Below are positions 1 through 8,892 of a stretch of DNA of 64,000 nucleotides, one piece after another. The notes beneath the pieces are model-generated. The model searched no databases and was not told the DNA's origin. It saw only the letters and a list, made by a program, of their open reading frames with translations. The translations under genes and the position numbers were made by a program. Numbering within the stretch: the stretch's first letter is position 1; each line of letters starts with the position of its first letter. The stretch lies in contig CANMQO010000008.1 in NCBI GenBank assembly GCA_947500055.1, positions 1 to 64,000 on the forward strand. Direction: 5' to 3'. Origin of the DNA: an uncultured Paracoccaceae bacterium. GTDB taxonomy: Bacteria; Pseudomonadota; Alphaproteobacteria; Rhodobacterales; Rhodobacteraceae.

Positions 1-62
1 AACCCCCCAAGCTCAGGCTCCAATGACGCATCCTTCAAAAATAAACCAACAATCCCACACAT
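1..62 (-). CDS. mgsA: Class II glutamine amidotransferase, N-terminus only (probable N-methylglutamate synthase subunit MgsA)
   Basis: Only the first 20 codons lie in the window; the gene runs off the left edge. The ATG at 62 is preceded by a strong ribosome site (AAAGGAG, about 7 bases upstream). The protein begins MCGIVGLFLKD, the hallmark of class II (Ntn) glutamine amidotransferases, in which Cys2 becomes the catalytic nucleophile after Met removal. Such a small amidotransferase protein is one of the three subunits of N-methylglutamate synthase (MgsABC), which moves methylamine onto glutamate. Its position beside an ammonium transporter and the dimethylamine monooxygenase genes supports MgsA over other glutamine amidotransferases. 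The class call is firm; the gene name is inferred from context. Confidence 0.72.
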   Translation of the reverse strand, partial: MCGIVGLFLKDASLEPELGG

Positions 63-157
63 CAGCTATCTCCTTTCATCCATGAAATGACGTATCAAAC
101 GCTAACAGCGGTGCTCATGTCTCGTCGGCTATCAGGAATTTGATATTCTCTTGGGCA

Positions 158-189
158 GCGATGGCGGCACGGATCCGCGCCGCCATCGC
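158..189 (-). terminator. Strong hairpin between the small membrane protein gene and mgsA
   Basis: An 11-bp perfect inverted repeat (158-168 with 179-189) encloses a 10-base loop. It lies just after the stop of the 197-412 gene. No U-run follows on the minus strand, so it may be an attenuator or an mRNA-stabilising structure rather than a full terminator. Confidence 0.5.
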
Positions 190-196
190 CAGTGAT

Positions 197-412
197 CTAG
201 TAACGATCAAGCATCTTATCGATCTTGTCCTTGTCACCCATCTTGCGCGCTTCCTCGAGGTGCTGCCCCTCACGTACAAACTGGATGCGATGCCAGCCGA
301 TCCAGAAGATGACACCGATCACGGTCATCGCGACTTCCCACCCCTGAAACGGGTAGATTGCGCCAACATCGGCCAGATCAACGGCCCAGCTTTCATATCC
401 AATTGTCGACAT
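197..412 (-). CDS. Small single-span membrane protein next to amt
   Basis: This 71-residue protein starts at an ATG with a good ribosome site (GGGGAGA) 17 bases after the amt stop codon, so it is probably co-transcribed with amt. Residues about 25-45 form a hydrophobic segment (EVAMTVIGVIFWIGWH), likely one membrane span, followed by a charged, helical C-terminal tail rich in Lys, Asp and Arg. I do not recognise a named family. Its place between an ammonium transporter and mgsA suggests an accessory role in methylamine or ammonium handling, but that is inference from position only. Confidence 0.6.
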   Translation of the reverse strand: MSTIGYESWAVDLADVGAIYPFQGWEVAMTVIGVIFWIGWHRIQFVREGQHLEEARKMGDKDKIDKMLDRY

Positions 413-429
413 TACGTATCTCCCCTTTC

Positions 430-1794
430 TCAGGATTTCGCTGCGAGTGCAGCTTTGTCGGCGGCGATGATTTCGGCTTTTGCATCTTCGTAGGCGTGAT
501 GCTCAGCGTAATCGAGGCCCATGAGTTCCACCTCTTCGGGGATGCGCAAAACACCCGCCATGGACTGGAGCTTGGCAACAACGAAACCGGGCAGGAAGCC
601 CAGCACGAAGAACATGATAATCGCGCCCAGGAACTGACCCACAGGGTTGATCGAGGCATAGCCTTCGAATGGTGAGCTTGGTGCCCCCCAAAGAACGAAG
701 CCCGCGATGACCAGGCCGATAAAGCCCGCATATCCGTGAACCGCAACGGCGCCCACAGCATCGTCCAGTTTGAACTTGCGCTCCACCCAGTAGTGCAGGT
801 TGTAGACGATCACGACACCAATTGCGGCAACGATCATCGCCTGGATCGGATGATAAAGGTCATTGCCCGCAGACGCGGTGATGACCCCGGCCAAACCGCC
901 CGAGAATGTCCAGAACGCATCGCCTTTGGACACCACATAGGCCGCCATCAGACCACCCGACAGTGACATCAGGAAGTTGAAGGTGATTGCCGACAAGGAT
1001 GTGGGCGCCAGATAGATATTCGTCGCCGTCCAAGTCGTGCCGGTGATCTGACCACCGATTGCTTCGGGTGAAATTGCCGGCACGTTACAGGCCGCATAGA
1101 AACCCCAGAAGCCGGTATAGATCAGGAAAATCCCGATTGTCAGCATCCATGGATTATGTGGTGGAATGTCCCGTGGCGTCCCATCTTTGGCAAATTTGCC
1201 GATCCGCGGACCCAGCACCATGATCACACCCAGTGCATAACCACCCGCAATTGCGTGGATCACGCCAGACGCATAGGCATCGTGGTAACCAAGTTTCTGC
1301 ACCATCCAACCGGCATAGTGCCAGCCCCATGCCGCATCGATGATCCAGAACACCGAACCGATCAGAACAGCATGGACCCAAAGCGCGGAAGAGCGAATCC
1401 TCTCGATGACCGACCCCGAAACGATCGAGGCCGCCGTCCATGAGAACAGCAGGAACGCCGCCCAGAAGACGCCCGTGATCCGGTCGCCCAGATTGGTCGC
1501 CATATTTTCCGACCAGGGCAGATTTGCCGCGCCTGATTCGAAATCAATCGACCCGCCGAACACCCAAAAGTTCGGGAACGCCCAGTAGATCCACCACCCA
1601 AACAAGAAGAAAGTTACGGTCACCAATGGGATGATCATGATGTTCTTCATTAATGTGTGCATATGGTTCCGGGCGCGGCTGGCGCCCACCTCATACATGC
1701 AGAATCCCACATGAATCAGGAACATGAAGACCACGGTCACCCAGTAATAAAACTCGGTAAATACGGTCGTAAGTGCGTCGAGATTTCCATCCAC
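430..1794 (-). CDS. amt: Ammonium transporter (Amt family)
   Basis: This 454-residue polytopic inner-membrane protein moves ammonium (and possibly methylammonium) into the cell. Visible family features include the conserved DAAWGWHYAGW stretch around the first pore region, many glycine-rich membrane helices, and a second pore-histidine region at VGAVAVHGYAGFIG. The C-terminal tail after the last helix is acidic and Ala-rich. The length is normal for Amt. It is divergent from dmmD across a 247-base control region and is followed by a small membrane protein and mgsA. That context suggests scavenging of ammonium released by methylamine metabolism, or methylammonium uptake; substrate preference cannot be read from sequence. 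Confidence 0.93.
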   Translation of the reverse strand: MDGNLDALTTVFTEFYYWVTVVFMFLIHVGFCMYEVGASRARNHMHTLMKNIMIIPLVTVTFFLFGWWIYWAFPNFWVFGGSIDFESGAANLPWSENMATNLGDRITGVFWAAFLLFSWTAASIVSGSVIERIRSSALWVHAVLIGSVFWIIDAAWGWHYAGWMVQKLGYHDAYASGVIHAIAGGYALGVIMVLGPRIGKFAKDGTPRDIPPHNPWMLTIGIFLIYTGFWGFYAACNVPAISPEAIGGQITGTTWTATNIYLAPTSLSAITFNFLMSLSGGLMAAYVVSKGDAFWTFSGGLAGVITASAGNDLYHPIQAMIVAAIGVVIVYNLHYWVERKFKLDDAVGAVAVHGYAGFIGLVIAGFVLWGAPSSPFEGYASINPVGQFLGAIIMFFVLGFLPGFVVAKLQSMAGVLRIPEEVELMGLDYAEHHAYEDAKAEIIAADKAALAAKS

Positions 1795-1832
1795 TTTTTG
1801 ATCTCCCCTGTGATGGCGTCAGGCATTTTTTG

Positions 1833-1952
1833 CCTAACAGTAATATTTTTTTCCTAGATTGAGGGCATAAGAATTCTGACCTGTCAACACTTTCGCGCAT
1901 GAACAGATCCGGTCGGATACCGGTTTAGGAAGTAATTTCGTTGCCTGTTAGG
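1833..1952. promoter_or_regulatory. Inverted pair of CCTAACAG elements in the amt/dmmD control region
   Basis: CCTAACAG at 1833-1840 recurs as its reverse complement CTGTTAGG at 1945-1952. Weaker half-like sites lie between them (TTCCTAG near 1851 and TTTAGGAA near 1923). They flank the space holding the divergent promoters of amt and dmmD, so they are candidate operators for a shared regulator. No regulator gene is present nearby. Confidence 0.4.
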
Positions 1953-2041
1953 AAACTTTATTGACTGACAGTCTTGCTTTTAGTGCCAACCTGAGTCTCA
2001 ATCAGTGCAACCAAAACACAGATGAAACGGGGAACCTGATT

Positions 2042-3190
2042 ATGGCCATTCTTTGGAGAGCCTCCGCGCTCGCACATCGTCACGCCGAAATAGGCGGAGA
2101 GCTTGAGGACTGGAACGGGATGGGTACGGCATGGTTCTATGACCATACGCCCGAACGCGCCAAGGCAGATTATGAGGCGATCCGCACGAAAGCGGGTCTG
2201 ATGGACGTATCGGGCCTGAAGAAAGTGCATGTCGTGGGCGCGGATGCCGCTTATGTCATCGACCGCGTGACGACCCGGAATGTTGAAAAGATTGCACCGG
2301 GCCGGTCGACCTATGCCTCGATCCTGAACAGCGAAGGCAAGTTCATCGACGATTGCATCATCTACCACATTGCGGTGAACTCGTGGATGGTCGTTCACGG
2401 CACCGGCACGGGCATGGAACAGCTCGCCTCTGTTGCGGCAGGCAAGAATTGCGAAATTCTCTTCGACGACGACCTGCACGACATGTCGCTGCAGGGCCCC
2501 GTCGCCGTTGACCTGTTGGCGCAGGAAATTCCTGCAGTGCGCGATCTGGCCTATTTTGGCCTGATGCAGACGCGGCTTTATGGCCGCGACGTGATGATTT
2601 CGCGGACTGGCTATACCGGCGAACGGGGATACGAGATTTTCTGCCGTGCCAAGGATGCCGTGCATCTGTGGGACAGCATTCTTGAGGCTGGCAAGGATAT
2701 GGGTGTGCGGCCCACGCAGTTCAGCACGCTCGATATGCTGCGCATCGAAAGCTATCTGCTGTTCTATCCCGGCGATAACTCTGAAACATTCCCATTCGAT
2801 GATGAACCCTGCGGCGACACCCTTTGGGAACTGGGGCTTGAATTCACGGTCTCCCCTGGCAAGCAAGGCTTCATCGGTGCGGAAAACCACTATGCTTTGG
2901 AAGGCAAGGAACGCTTCAAGATTTATGGCGTGAAATTGTCTGACAGCATGGATCAGATGGAAATGCACGCGCGGGTCATGCATGATGGCAAGGATGTGGG
3001 GGTGATCACCTATGGCCTGTCGTCTGAACTCAACAATTACAGCGTTGCAATCGCGCGTCTGGACCCTGCTGTCGCCAAGGCAGGCACAAAACTGGTGGTC
3101 AGGCAGCCCGACGGCACCGAATTGGCCGCGACGGCCGAAGAAATGCCGTTCTACGACCAGGACAAATCGATCCGCACTGCAAAGGGCTGA
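2042..3190 (+). CDS. dmmD: GcvT-like folate-binding protein DmmD of the dimethylamine monooxygenase system
   Basis: This 382-residue protein belongs to the GcvT / aminomethyltransferase family, which binds tetrahydrofolate. Family features are a GLMDVSGLKKVHV segment near the N-terminus, the central SRTGYTGERGYEIF motif, and a C-terminal barrel region. The frame is open upstream to a TTG at 1961, but the ATG at 2042 has a GGGGAA site about 8 bases away and fits the family start. In marine bacteria dmmD precedes dmmABC and is needed for growth on methylated amines; a role in capturing the released formaldehyde on folate is the accepted idea. It heads a four-gene run. Related DMSP demethylases share the fold, but the neighbours decide the call. 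Confidence 0.85.
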   Translation: MAILWRASALAHRHAEIGGELEDWNGMGTAWFYDHTPERAKADYEAIRTKAGLMDVSGLKKVHVVGADAAYVIDRVTTRNVEKIAPGRSTYASILNSEGKFIDDCIIYHIAVNSWMVVHGTGTGMEQLASVAAGKNCEILFDDDLHDMSLQGPVAVDLLAQEIPAVRDLAYFGLMQTRLYGRDVMISRTGYTGERGYEIFCRAKDAVHLWDSILEAGKDMGVRPTQFSTLDMLRIESYLLFYPGDNSETFPFDDEPCGDTLWELGLEFTVSPGKQGFIGAENHYALEGKERFKIYGVKLSDSMDQMEMHARVMHDGKDVGVITYGLSSELNNYSVAIARLDPAVAKAGTKLVVRQPDGTELAATAEEMPFYDQDKSIRTAKG

Positions 3191-3240
3191 TCCGAACAGG
3201 CGCGGGACAACCCGCGCCTTTTTCATGCCAAGGGACAAAT

Positions 3241-3837
3241 ATGTCGAAGTTTACGTTTCCTGAATCGATCAAAAGCCGCCCGATCTATGGGACACTTGCC
3301 CCGCGCGCCGGGGCCGCCCATCTTTTCATTGCCGACGCCCATGGCGCAGAGGCGATCCTTGATGTGGCAACACCAGAGATGATGGCGAAAGGCCACATCA
3401 TCTATATTCCGAAAGGCGAACAGTTCGAGGACAAACTGCGTGCCCTCAACCCCGCATCGTTTTATGCAGGCCCCACCTACAGTGCGGCCGAACGGCGTAT
3501 TCAACAGACGCTGGCGCAGGCAAAAATGGGGCTGCAACTATACCTCGCAGGGACCGAAGGTCTGATGGGACAGGCAGAAGCCGCCGCGATGCAGGCAGGC
3601 ATCCCACATACGGCCATTCAGACAGAACATCGCGGCTCAACCGCGCGGCGGATGCAATGTGTGCATTGCAAAGGCATCACCGAAGATGTCGACACCGATC
3701 CCTTTGTCTGCAGTCATTGTGGCCTGAACCTGTTTGTGCGCGATCACTATTCGCGCCGTCTTGCCGCCTATCAGGGGGTCTGCATCGACGCCGAAGACCC
3801 GGGCAATGTGCCCGCACCAAAGGGGATTTACGAATGA
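3241..3837 (+). CDS. dmmA: Dimethylamine monooxygenase small subunit (DmmA-like)
   Basis: This 198-residue protein sits between dmmD and the reductase gene. Its C-terminal third carries two CxxC knuckles (Cys140/143 and Cys157/160), a zinc-ribbon or rubredoxin-like metal site. The N-terminal two thirds look like a Rossmann-like alpha/beta domain with no clear catalytic motif. The gene overlaps the next one by ATGA, so the two products are translationally coupled. In the dmmDABC operon this is the position of DmmA, one of three subunits sufficient for dimethylamine oxidation in a heterologous host. Subunit lettering follows published gene order. Its exact role, scaffold or electron transfer, cannot be told from sequence. 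Confidence 0.8.
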   Translation: MSKFTFPESIKSRPIYGTLAPRAGAAHLFIADAHGAEAILDVATPEMMAKGHIIYIPKGEQFEDKLRALNPASFYAGPTYSAAERRIQQTLAQAKMGLQLYLAGTEGLMGQAEAAAMQAGIPHTAIQTEHRGSTARRMQCVHCKGITEDVDTDPFVCSHCGLNLFVRDHYSRRLAAYQGVCIDAEDPGNVPAPKGIYE

Positions 3838-4796
3838 GCGGGGCCGAGAAGATCGCCGTCAAAGTGACGGATATTGTGCCGCTGAACGAACTGGTAACCC
3901 GGTTCGAATTCAAGCGCATAGATGGCGGGTTGCTGCCGACGTTTTCCGGTGGTGCACATACCGTCGTGGAAATGCAGGACGGGGATATCACCCGGCTGAA
4001 CCCCTATTCGCTGATGTCCGATCCTATGGATCAGACCGCCTACACGATCTCTGTGCGGCGGGATGATGAAGGGCGGGGCGGATCGCTTTTCATGCATCGA
4101 AACGTCAAGATCGGGGACGAGATGACAATCTCTTATCCGGTGAACCTGTTCAGCCTTGATTTGCGGGCCAAGAAACACCTGTTTCTGGCCGGTGGCATCG
4201 GGATCACACCATTCCTGGCACAGATCAAACAGCTGGAGCGATTCAACGGCAATTGGGAACTGCACTATGCCTGCCGGTCGGAAAGCCTTGGATCCTATGT
4301 TGATGAACTGCGCGGCCACCACCCCAACGAAACCCACATCTACTACGATGATCAGGAACAGCGGATCGACCTTGTAAACCTGCTTGATGGGCAGCCTTTG
4401 GGCACGCATGTCTATGTGTGCGGCCCGAAAGGCATGATCGACTGGGTGCGCCAAACAGCCGAGGCCGAAGGCTGGCCACGCGAGGCCATTCACTACGAAG
4501 AATTCCTCGCCCCGCAGCCCGGCAAACCGTTCGAGGTGAAGCTCGCAATCTCCAACAAGGTGATTGCGGTTGGCGAAAACGAAAGCTTGCTGGAGGCGAT
4601 GGAGCGTGAAGGGGTAGATGCCCCCTATCTGTGCCGTGGCGGGGCCTGCGGGCAATGCGAAACGCGGGTTCTCGACTACACCGGCAACTTCATCCACCGC
4701 GATCATTGGCTGGAAGACGACGAACACGCATCCGGCGAAAAAATCATGCCCTGCGTCAGCCGCTTTGAAGGCAAAATTCTGGTATTGGACCGCTGA
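3834..4796 (+). CDS. dmmB: Dimethylamine monooxygenase reductase subunit (FMN / NAD(P)H / 2Fe-2S)
   Basis: This 320-residue phthalate-dioxygenase-reductase-type protein passes electrons from NAD(P)H to the heme subunit. The domain order is a flavin-binding barrel (LNPYSL near residues 55-60), a nucleotide-binding domain (AGGIGITPF, 119-127, and the CGPKGM loop near 196) and a C-terminal plant-type ferredoxin with Cys267, Cys272, Cys275 and Cys307. All four cluster ligands are present. The ATG at 3834 overlaps the dmmA stop codon. The dmmC gene begins one base after its stop, so supply of the three subunits is likely stoichiometric. Confidence 0.88.
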   Translation: MSGAEKIAVKVTDIVPLNELVTRFEFKRIDGGLLPTFSGGAHTVVEMQDGDITRLNPYSLMSDPMDQTAYTISVRRDDEGRGGSLFMHRNVKIGDEMTISYPVNLFSLDLRAKKHLFLAGGIGITPFLAQIKQLERFNGNWELHYACRSESLGSYVDELRGHHPNETHIYYDDQEQRIDLVNLLDGQPLGTHVYVCGPKGMIDWVRQTAEAEGWPREAIHYEEFLAPQPGKPFEVKLAISNKVIAVGENESLLEAMEREGVDAPYLCRGGACGQCETRVLDYTGNFIHRDHWLEDDEHASGEKIMPCVSRFEGKILVLDR

Positions 4797-4797
4797 T

Positions 4798-5865
4798 ATG
4801 ACCATTCAATTCAACGATGAAACCTTCCGCGACGATTATTCGTTCTACAATTCAGAGCGGGCCATCAAACGCTTTCCATTCCCGTTTCACGAAGACAGCT
4901 ACATGTATTCGGTGAACATGGAACAGCACCGGGGCGGCCCGGTGGATAGCGTCTACGAGAAACGGTTTGACGTCGACGAACACTATGTCTCCGAAATGAA
5001 AGACCGGGCGCTGGTGCTGGCGGATGATCCGCTGCGCTGCCAGTCGCTGCCGCATATGACACTGGCCGGCTGGGATCTGCTGGAACTGATCATGGTCAGT
5101 AAATCCGAAGATTACCCTGACCTGTTTGAATTGCACCGCGACGGCAATACGTGGCGTTGGGTGAACAAGCCAATGGGCATCGACCACACATTCACCTTCC
5201 TTGATGAGGCCACCCTGCCCTACGGCCCGATGGAATACATTACCCGGCAGGCGCAGGGCGATTTTGCCGTGCTGGACCAACGGGACGACAACCTGTGGAT
5301 GGATGCGGGTATGGTCACAACCCAGGCGGATTGGTCGCTTGATTTTGATATTGGCATGAACTTCTTTGAATGGCACGCACCTGTACCGCTCGCCCATGAA
5401 AAAGGTATCTTTATCCGGGCATTGAAGTTCCTTTTGAACATCCAGCAGGGCGCGCCAGCCCGACGGCTGAACTGGACCATGACGGTAAATCCGCTGCTGG
5501 ATACCTCGCCAGAAAACTACCACAAATGGGGCATCCAGAAAACAACACTGACCCCTGAAAACCTTGGGGCAAAGCAACACCTGCGGGTCGAATTGCAAAC
5601 CTTCTTCCGCCTGCCCCGGTCCAACGCTCTGGTCTTTCCGATCCGCTGCTATCTGTGCAGTTTCCAGGATCTGATGACAGTGCCAAAATGGGGCCGCCGC
5701 CTGCACCGGGTCATCCGTGATCTGCCTGTCGAACTGGCCACCTATAAGGGGTTCATAGATAATCGTCCCATGATGCTGGATTATCTGTCACAATTCGATG
5801 ACGGCTTGCCCACATCGCCGGGCATCTGGCCTGATCTGGACACTGAACCAGCCTTGCAAAAGTAA
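4798..5865 (+). CDS. dmmC: Heme-dependent oxidative N-demethylase (DUF3445), catalytic subunit of dimethylamine monooxygenase
   Basis: This 355-residue protein matches the DUF3445 / HODM alpha-subunit family, a heme enzyme built on a PAS-like fold that oxidises dimethylamine to methylamine and formaldehyde. Recognisable family stretches include MTLAGWDLLELIM, an SLDFDIGMNFFEWHAPVP segment near the middle, and RLPRSNALVFPIRCYL toward the end. The ATG at 4798 is one base after the dmmB stop. It is the last gene of the tight dmm set; a vWA protein gene follows after 11 bases. Published dmm letters were assigned by gene order, so the heme subunit may carry another letter in some sources. Confidence 0.87.
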   Translation: MTIQFNDETFRDDYSFYNSERAIKRFPFPFHEDSYMYSVNMEQHRGGPVDSVYEKRFDVDEHYVSEMKDRALVLADDPLRCQSLPHMTLAGWDLLELIMVSKSEDYPDLFELHRDGNTWRWVNKPMGIDHTFTFLDEATLPYGPMEYITRQAQGDFAVLDQRDDNLWMDAGMVTTQADWSLDFDIGMNFFEWHAPVPLAHEKGIFIRALKFLLNIQQGAPARRLNWTMTVNPLLDTSPENYHKWGIQKTTLTPENLGAKQHLRVELQTFFRLPRSNALVFPIRCYLCSFQDLMTVPKWGRRLHRVIRDLPVELATYKGFIDNRPMMLDYLSQFDDGLPTSPGIWPDLDTEPALQK

Positions 5866-5876
5866 GCAGACAAGGC

Positions 5877-6605
5877 ATGGCGCGCATCCGTTTCATCCTG
5901 CGCACTATCGCCCTGAGCATCGGCCTCTGCCAATCGGCGGAGGCTCAGTCATGCCGGTTGGCACTGGTTTTGGCACTTGATGTATCCGGCTCCGTCAACG
6001 CATCCGAATATGAACAGCAGATCAACGGATTAGCCGCCGCGCTCAGCGACCCCGAAGTGCGATCGCTGATCCTGTTCAGCGCCGACGCACCGGTCTCTCT
6101 GGCCGCATTTGAATGGAGCTCGCGCAACCACCAATACGTTATCCAGCCATGGATTTCGCTCGATGGGCCTGCTGCGCTTGATCGTGCCATTGCGCGCATC
6201 GGGTCCCACCGCAAGGTCCGCGCAGGTCTGAAAACCGCAATGGGCACTGCACTCCTGTTTGGTGCGTCCATGTTGGAACAACAGCCGCACTGCTGGCAAA
6301 AGACCATTGATCTGTCGGGTGACGGGAAGAACAATATCGGCCCTTCCCCACAGGATGCCTACCAAAGCGTCATATTCAACGCGGTCACGGTGAATGCGCT
6401 TGTGGTTGGCGACCCGACCAGCACATCGGTCGAGGGGACAAGCCTGTCACCGCAAGCCCTGCGGCAATATTATGAAGATGAGGTCATTCGGGGTCCAAAT
6501 GCCTTTGCGATCATCGCAAACGGCTATGCCGACTACGCCCAGGCGATGCAGCGCAAACTCTTGAGGGAACTGGCGCTCCCCATCTTCGGTGCAGTGCAAG
6601 AGTAG
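5877..6605 (+). CDS. Exported vWA-domain protein (DUF1194)
   Basis: This 242-residue protein has an N-terminal signal peptide (hydrophobic to about residue 20, cleavage near AEA-QS). It then has a von Willebrand factor A domain whose metal site DVSGS is at residues 35-39, with a second characteristic stretch DLSGDGKNN around residue 145. This is the DUF1194 family, common in Rhodobacterales and of unknown function; vWA domains usually mediate metal-dependent protein contacts. It starts 11 bases after dmmC and lies upstream of the tmo genes on the same strand, so it could be co-expressed with dimethylamine breakdown. No direct link is established. Confidence 0.8.
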   Translation: MARIRFILRTIALSIGLCQSAEAQSCRLALVLALDVSGSVNASEYEQQINGLAAALSDPEVRSLILFSADAPVSLAAFEWSSRNHQYVIQPWISLDGPAALDRAIARIGSHRKVRAGLKTAMGTALLFGASMLEQQPHCWQKTIDLSGDGKNNIGPSPQDAYQSVIFNAVTVNALVVGDPTSTSVEGTSLSPQALRQYYEDEVIRGPNAFAIIANGYADYAQAMQRKLLRELALPIFGAVQE

Positions 6606-6843
6606 CGACCAAACTGTGCCAAACGCCCTGAAATCAGCGGCTTTGGAGGCAATAACCACCGTTTCACACAAATCCCTCATCACGCTTCGCGTACCAGTAA
6701 GAAAAAAACTTGATTGAGAGGAAAAAAATGCGAAAGTAACGACGGATGTATGCAAGTGGCAAAAGAATCGCCAGGCACCAAGATCCTCCGCCTGTTGGCA
6801 ACAGCGCGGACGACGCGCCGAACAAATGGGCGCAACACAATAG

Positions 6844-7797
<954 letters not shown>

Positions 7798-7822
7798 ACC
7801 CACCTCAAGCTGTTACACATTT

Positions 7823-7848
7823 CCCCGTCCAGCCTAGGTTGGGCGGGG
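7823..7848 (+). terminator. Hairpin between tmoX and tmoW
   Basis: A near-perfect inverted repeat of about 10-12 bp, including two G-U pairs, centres on CCTAGG. It lies 25 bases after the tmoX stop and 22 bases before the tmoW start. Such structures after binding-protein genes commonly act as partial terminators or 3' stabilisers, keeping the binding protein in excess of the membrane parts. Confidence 0.6.
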
Positions 7849-7869
7849 ACATTTATCACAAGGATTCCC

Positions 7870-8892
7870 ATGACCATCGATGCCCCCGTAATCTCTTGTA
7901 AAAACGTTTGGAAAATCTTTGGAGCCGATCCCGCCGGGTTTCTGAATTCCATGGATCCTGACATGAGCTTCGATGACATCCGCGCGGCAGGCTACATCGC
8001 CGGTGTCAAAGATGTCTCAATCGATGTGCATAAGGGCGAAATGCTGGTTATCATGGGCCTGTCCGGTTCCGGGAAATCCACATTGGTTCGCTGTTTTTCG
8101 CGGCTTCACGACATCACCGGCGGCACCATCACCGTCGAAGGGCAGGACATCATGTCACTGCCGGAAAAAGAACTGATCGAACTGCGCCGCTCCAAGATGG
8201 GCATGGTGTTCCAGTCATTCGGGCTTTTGCCTCACCGCACAGTTCTCGAAAATGTTGCCTTCCCCCTCGAAATGCGGGGACAGGATAAACACACCCGCCG
8301 CGAACGCGCCTTGGAGGTTGTCAAACTCGTGGGGCTGGAAGGCCGTGAAGACTATTTCCCCCGCGAACTGTCAGGCGGGCAGCAACAACGCGTCGGCATT
8401 GCGCGCAGCCTCGCCATTGAACCCGATATCTGGTTTCTGGACGAACCGTTCAGCGCGCTTGATCCCCTGATCCGCAAGGAAATGCAGGATGAATTCCTGC
8501 GCCTGCAACAGATGCTGAACAAAACAATCGTGTTCATCACCCATGATTTTGATGAGGCGCTGCGCCTCGCCGACCGGATCGCCATCATGAAAGACGGCGC
8601 GGTCGAACAATGCGACACTCCGGATCAGATCGTCCTGCATCCCGCAACCGAATATGTCCGCAAATTTACGGAAGATATCGACAAGGCCCGCGTCGTGCAT
8701 GCGGGTGTGCTGGCCGATGCTGGTGCCACGGGGGAAGGTGACCCGGTTGATGCCGGGGCAACCGTGCATGACATGGCACGCCTTTTGGTCAATGACAGCC
8801 GCAGCATGATCCCCGTTCAGCGTGACGCCACCCTCATCGGCGCCATGCCACGCAAGGCCGCGCTCGACATCCTGCTTGGGGCGGAGGCATGA
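7870..8892 (+). CDS. tmoW: ABC importer ATPase, TMAO/betaine type
   Basis: This 340-residue ATPase is of the ProV/OpuAA type. Walker A GLSGSGKST is at residues 63-71, the signature LSGGQQQR at 167-174 and Walker B WFLDEP at 188-193, all intact. The N-terminal extension of about 50 residues before the core, and the regulatory C-terminal extension after residue 270, are usual for quaternary-amine importers. The stop codon overlaps the permease start by ATGA. It energises uptake of the substrate delivered by the upstream binding protein. The tmo naming rests on its neighbours; ProV-type glycine betaine ATPase is the alternative. Confidence 0.8.
   Translation: MTIDAPVISCKNVWKIFGADPAGFLNSMDPDMSFDDIRAAGYIAGVKDVSIDVHKGEMLVIMGLSGSGKSTLVRCFSRLHDITGGTITVEGQDIMSLPEKELIELRRSKMGMVFQSFGLLPHRTVLENVAFPLEMRGQDKHTRRERALEVVKLVGLEGREDYFPRELSGGQQQRVGIARSLAIEPDIWFLDEPFSALDPLIRKEMQDEFLRLQQMLNKTIVFITHDFDEALRLADRIAIMKDGAVEQCDTPDQIVLHPATEYVRKFTEDIDKARVVHAGVLADAGATGEGDPVDAGATVHDMARLLVNDSRSMIPVQRDATLIGAMPRKAALDILLGAEA

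Noticed and set aside
2042..3190. DMSP demethylase (dmdA) for the GcvT-like gene
   Set aside because: The fold is shared, but the adjoining DUF3445 heme subunit, reductase and small subunit identify the dimethylamine system.
1958..3238. A 426-codon open frame on the minus strand opposite dmmD
   Set aside because: It mirrors the codon structure of dmmD, shows no recognisable domain and is rich in His and Arg as expected of an antisense frame.
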